Assembly: GCA_910584075.1 (NCBI GenBank)
Contig: CAJTZI010000032.1
Location: forward strand, 1-24,349
Reading direction: 5' to 3'
Origin: an uncultured Oscillibacter sp.
GTDB taxonomy: Bacteria; Bacillota; Clostridia; Oscillospirales; Oscillospiraceae
DNA length: 24,349 nt
The notes below the pieces were generated by a model, which saw only the letters and a program-made list of their open reading frames with translations, was not told the origin of the DNA and made no database searches. The translations under genes and the position numbers were made by a program. Numbering within the stretch: the first letter of the stretch is position 1; the number at the start of each line of letters is the position of its first letter. Shown here piece by piece: positions 22,114-24,349 of this stretch.

Positions 22114-22743
22114 TCAATTGTCGTTTTCCATCCGGACAGCCTTTGCGTAAAATGTCCCCACCGGCATGGCGCAGGCGTCGGCAGCCTCTTTCAGCGTGAG
22201 CTTCTTCCCTCTCCAGTCCCTGTGGATCTGGCGGAAATTCTCCGGCAGAGGGTGCGGCGGCCTGCCGAACCGCACGCCCCGGGCCCTGGCCGCCGCGATG
22301 CCCTCTGCCTGACGCTGGCGGATATTGCTGCGCTCGTTCTCCGCCACAAAGGACAGCACCTGCAAAACGATGTCGCTGAGGAAAGTCCCCATCAGATCCT
22401 TGCCCCGGCGGGTATCCAGCAGCGGCATATCCAATACGGCGATGTCCACCCGCTTCTCCCGGGTGAGAATTCGCCACTGCTCCAGAATCTCCTCGTAATT
22501 GCGCCCCAGCCGGTCGATGCTCTTGACGTAGATCAGATCGTCCGGCTTCAGTTTTTTTACCATCCTCTGATACTGCGGCCGCCGGAAATCCTTTCCCGAC
22601 TGCCTGTCCATAAATATGTTCTCCTCTGCCACAGACAGCTCCCGCATGGCAATGAGCTGCCGGTCCTCGTTCTGCTCCTTTGTGCTGACCCGAATGTATC
22701 CGTAAGTTGATGCCGCGATGGTCTCCACCTCCTGTTGAGGCAC
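22114..22743 (-). CDS. Serine recombinase/resolvase (small, Tn3/Pin type)
   Basis: A protein of up to 209 residues with the resolvase catalytic domain: YGYIRVSTKEQNEDRQ with Ser20 (numbering from GTG 22743), DRQSGKDFRRPQYQRM, YVKSIDRLGRN (Arg78 and Arg81), the long E-helix (about 118-148), and a C-terminal helix-turn-helix (about 183-203, LTLKEAADACAMPVGTFY). Family proteins normally begin a few residues before the YIRVS strand. Here the perfect AGGAGGT site (22727-22733) is 7 bases before an ATC codon (22717-22719) where an ATG would be expected; the only upstream in-frame start is GTG 22743, with no good ribosome site. It may be a resolvase of a mobile element or a DNA invertase; no partner transposase is adjacent. 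Confidence 0.88.
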   Translation of the reverse strand: MPQQEVETIAASTYGYIRVSTKEQNEDRQLIAMRELSVAEENIFMDRQSGKDFRRPQYQRMVKKLKPDDLIYVKSIDRLGRNYEEILEQWRILTREKRVDIAVLDMPLLDTRRGKDLMGTFLSDIVLQVLSFVAENERSNIRQRQAEGIAAARARGVRFGRPPHPLPENFRQIHRDWRGKKLTLKEAADACAMPVGTFYAKAVRMENDN

Positions 22744-22813
22744 GGTCTGAAACGACTGATTTCCTCAATATAGTTACTATTGAACATAAAGGAGACGGAA
22801 CAAAAAGCCAATA

Positions 22814-22840
22814 GTATTTTTCGCACTTTGCGAAAAATAC
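22814..22840. repeat. Perfect 12-base inverted repeat upstream of the recombinase
   Basis: GTATTTTTCGCA (22814-22825), loop CTT, then its exact reverse complement (22829-22840). It may be a terminator or a site bound by the recombinase. The rest of 22744-23052 holds the sigma-factor promoter and nothing else recognised. Confidence 0.6.
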
Positions 22841-22854
22841 AGCAAGACAGGACC

Positions 22855-22882
22855 TTGACTTTCTCGGCAAAGGTTATAAGAT
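22855..22882 (+). promoter_or_regulatory. Possible promoter of the ECF sigma factor gene
   Basis: TTGACT (22855-22860), 16 bases, TAAGAT (22877-22882), leaving a leader of about 160 bases before the ECF gene. Confidence 0.45.
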
Positions 22883-23052
22883 AATAAGAGCCCAGATTCA
22901 TAGCCGAAGGACATCTCCCCTGGGAAGCCCTTGAAAAATTTTCATCCGAGTGTCCCCAAGAGGCCTTCTTTCGACATATATATTACAGATATCTGAATGG
23001 ATTCCCGAGCAGACCAAAAACAGGCCCGCACAGTCCGGCAGGAGGTGATGCA

Positions 23053-23547
23053 ATGGAGGACCGGAAACCGTGGGAGGCCGCGGTGGAACAACTCTATAAA
23101 GAGCTCTATCCAGCGCTCCACGTCTACGCCCTGCGGGTCCTGGGGGAGCCCGCCCTGGCAGAGGAGGCCATCCAGGACGCCTTCTGTATCGCCTGCGCCA
23201 AGCGGGAGCAGTTTCTCTCCAGCGCCGACCCCCGGCGCTGGGTCATGTGTACGCTGAAGCATGTGTGCCAGAATATGCTCCGCACCCAGGCAAAACTGAA
23301 AAAGCTCCTGCTGTCTCTGGACGCCGACGGGCCCCTGCCGGCCGGGACACCGGAGCTTGTGAGCGTGGATGTGCTGTTCGGCGACCTGTCGGACAGTGAG
23401 GATTTTCGGCTGCTCAAGCGCATCGCTCTGGACCGCTGTACCATACTGGAGGTGGCAGAGGAGCTGGGGATCTCCCTGGAGAGCTGTAAGAAACGGGTCC
23501 AGCGGGCCCGAAAACATTTACAGGAAAAAATCGAGGCCTGCATTTGA
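23053..23547 (+). CDS. ECF-type RNA polymerase sigma factor
   Basis: A 164-residue sigma-70 family protein. Region 2 is at about residues 10-77 (LYPALHVYALRVLGEPALAEEAIQDAFCIACAKREQF) in order, with the DAF core-binding motif of ECF factors at 42-44; region 4 is at about 110-160 with the helix-turn-helix ILEVAEELGISLESCKKRVQ at 131-150. AGGAGGTGA lies 5-6 bases before ATG 23053. The next gene starts 33 bases after its stop and encodes a membrane protein, the usual arrangement for a sigma factor and its anti-sigma. No sensor clue is visible. Confidence 0.9.
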   Translation: MEDRKPWEAAVEQLYKELYPALHVYALRVLGEPALAEEAIQDAFCIACAKREQFLSSADPRRWVMCTLKHVCQNMLRTQAKLKKLLLSLDADGPLPAGTPELVSVDVLFGDLSDSEDFRLLKRIALDRCTILEVAEELGISLESCKKRVQRARKHLQEKIEACI

Positions 23548-23580
23548 CACAATATATCTGTTCGAGAGGAGGGATACAGG

Positions 23581-24195
23581 ATGACACTGTCCGAAAAAGC
23601 GCATCTTAGGCGTCTGAAAGCCCTTGAGCGGACCAGCTCCGCCGACCTGGAGGCACTGCTTCTGCTGGATTTCCAGTCTCAGGAGACCGGAGAGGCGGAG
23701 ATGGACGAGGTCCTCCGCGCGGCGGAGATCCTGGCGAAGCGGCAGCCCCGGCAGGACAGCAGCGGCGCGGACCGGGCCTGGGCGGAATTTCTGGAAAAAT
23801 ACCGCCCTTTTGCGGACGGCAGTTCTCTTTATGAGAGCGCCGAGGCGCTGGGCGCCTCGGCCGTGGCTGTACAGCCACGGCCCTCTCCCGCCCTCCGCCG
23901 GCGAATACGGCGGAGAGACCGCAGTTCCCGCCACCCCATACGGCGCCGGATTATTCAGACTGCCGCGTGTCTCGCGCTGTGTCTCCTCCTCAGCGGCGGT
24001 CTGCTGCTGGCTTTCAGCCCTGATGCCCGCTCCGTCTTTTCCGGATGGGTCCGGGAAATCCGCGGAGACTGCCTCGAGTACCGCTATGCGTCTTCCACCG
24101 CCGGCATGGAGGCGGAGCTTCTGATGTCCGTCTTTGCTGACCTGCCCCGGGAGGAGCTGATCGAAATGGCGGAGAGCGTCATCATGGGGCCTTAG
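23581..24195 (+). CDS. Probable membrane anti-sigma factor, perhaps internally deleted
   Basis: A 204-residue protein with a mostly helical cytoplasmic N-terminus (1-80), an Arg-rich linker (103-123), one membrane segment (about 124-146) and a short outer part. The outer part begins VFSGWVREI, as in many Clostridial DUF4367-type anti-sigma proteins, and ends FADLPREELIEMAESV, which resembles the usual end of that domain; the roughly 60-90 residues that normally lie between are missing. The stop codon lies within about 20 bases of an IS element end. GGAGGG precedes ATG. Its place after the ECF sigma gene supports the call; sequence alone does not prove it. Confidence 0.65.
   Translation: MTLSEKAHLRRLKALERTSSADLEALLLLDFQSQETGEAEMDEVLRAAEILAKRQPRQDSSGADRAWAEFLEKYRPFADGSSLYESAEALGASAVAVQPRPSPALRRRIRRRDRSSRHPIRRRIIQTAACLALCLLLSGGLLLAFSPDARSVFSGWVREIRGDCLEYRYASSTAGMEAELLMSVFADLPREELIEMAESVIMGP
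23839..23915. repeat. Cluster of three palindromes inside the anti-sigma gene
   Basis: A 10-base stem with 3-base loop (23839-23848 with 23852-23861), a perfect 24-base palindrome (23859-23882) and an 8-base stem with 7-base loop (23893-23900 with 23908-23915) follow one another in 77 bases of coding sequence, over the segment encoding the linker before the membrane helix. Confidence 0.75.
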
Positions 24196-24349
24196 AGTCT
24201 AGATAGTGTCGTCAATAAATAAGGAGCCAAATAGCAATACAACGGATTTGGACAGCGGCAACGAAGGAAGCGGCGTTTTTAGCGTAGCGCGTAGCAATAC
24301 CACGCCACCTTTTGAGAAGCAGAAAAGCATTCTCAACGAGATGGCGGAG
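24196..24349 (-). mobile_element. 3' end of an IS5-family insertion sequence
   Basis: Defined by the transposase tail. The outer end lies somewhere in 24193-24211, where the sequence GAGTCTAGATAGTGTCGTCA probably contains the terminal repeat. The other end is outside the window, so neither the inverted repeats nor the target duplication can be confirmed. Confidence 0.65.
24212..24349 (-). CDS. IS5-family transposase, C-terminal fragment (window edge)
   Basis: The minus strand is open from the window edge to TGA at 24212-24214, giving 45 residues: RHLVENAFLLLKRWRGIATR, then YAKNAASFVAAVQIRCIAIW and a short tail. The R-H-x-V-E-x-x-F...K-x-x-R-x-I-A-T-R-Y-x-K pattern is the end of the DDE domain of IS5-family transposases, including the last catalytic Glu. 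The rest of the gene is beyond the window, so completeness cannot be judged. Confidence 0.85.
   Translation of the reverse strand, partial: LRHLVENAFLLLKRWRGIATRYAKNAASFVAAVQIRCIAIWLLIY

Overview
The window looks like chromosomal DNA of a GC-rich, gut-type member of the Clostridia (Oscillospiraceae/Flavonifractor-Oscillibacter-like). This is inferred from the strong Shine-Dalgarno sites, consensus TTGACA/TATAAT promoters, family-1 sugar ABC transporters without their own ATPase, YesL, YhcH and RpiR proteins, and a MsmR-type AraC regulator. No rRNA, tRNA or CRISPR array was seen, so the placement is an inference.

Layout. (1) 1-4058, galactoside section: the C-terminal tail of a sugar-ABC ATPase, a GH36 alpha-galactosidase, a hexapeptide-repeat sugar O-acetyltransferase and a convergent AraC-type regulator. 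(2) 4277-12256, signalling island: a perfect promoter drives a FIST-domain sensor and a soluble chemoreceptor (MCP). Facing them is a three-gene operon on the minus strand: a stand-alone CheY-like receiver, a membrane hybrid histidine kinase with an HPt domain, and a second membrane hybrid kinase whose C-terminus is a complete DegV/FakB-like lipid-binding domain. This fusion is the most unusual object in the window. (3) 12461-13146: a DUF218/YdcF protein behind a possible 10-codon leader ORF. (4) 13176-22100, sialic acid (N-acetylneuraminate) use: an AGE-type 2-epimerase, an RpiR regulator and YesL; a divergently oriented SGNH esterase; then a solute-binding lipoprotein, two permeases, YhcH/NanQ and NanA lyase. 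(5) 22114-24349: a serine recombinase between two long hairpins, an ECF sigma factor with a probable membrane anti-sigma partner, and the 3' end of an IS5-family element.

How the genes work together. In the nan region, the lipoprotein and permeases would import sialic acid, using a shared ATPase of the MsmX type. YhcH would interconvert anomers, NanA would split Neu5Ac into ManNAc and pyruvate, and the AGE-type enzyme would convert ManNAc to GlcNAc. RpiR would sense an intermediate. No sialidase, NanK or NanE is present, so the cell either lives on sialic acid released by others or keeps those genes elsewhere. In the signalling island, phosphate could flow from either kinase through the HPt domain to the small receiver. 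The DegV domain suggests a link to fatty-acid status, and the FIST/MCP pair suggests a link to chemotaxis. All of these couplings are inferences from domain content and gene order.
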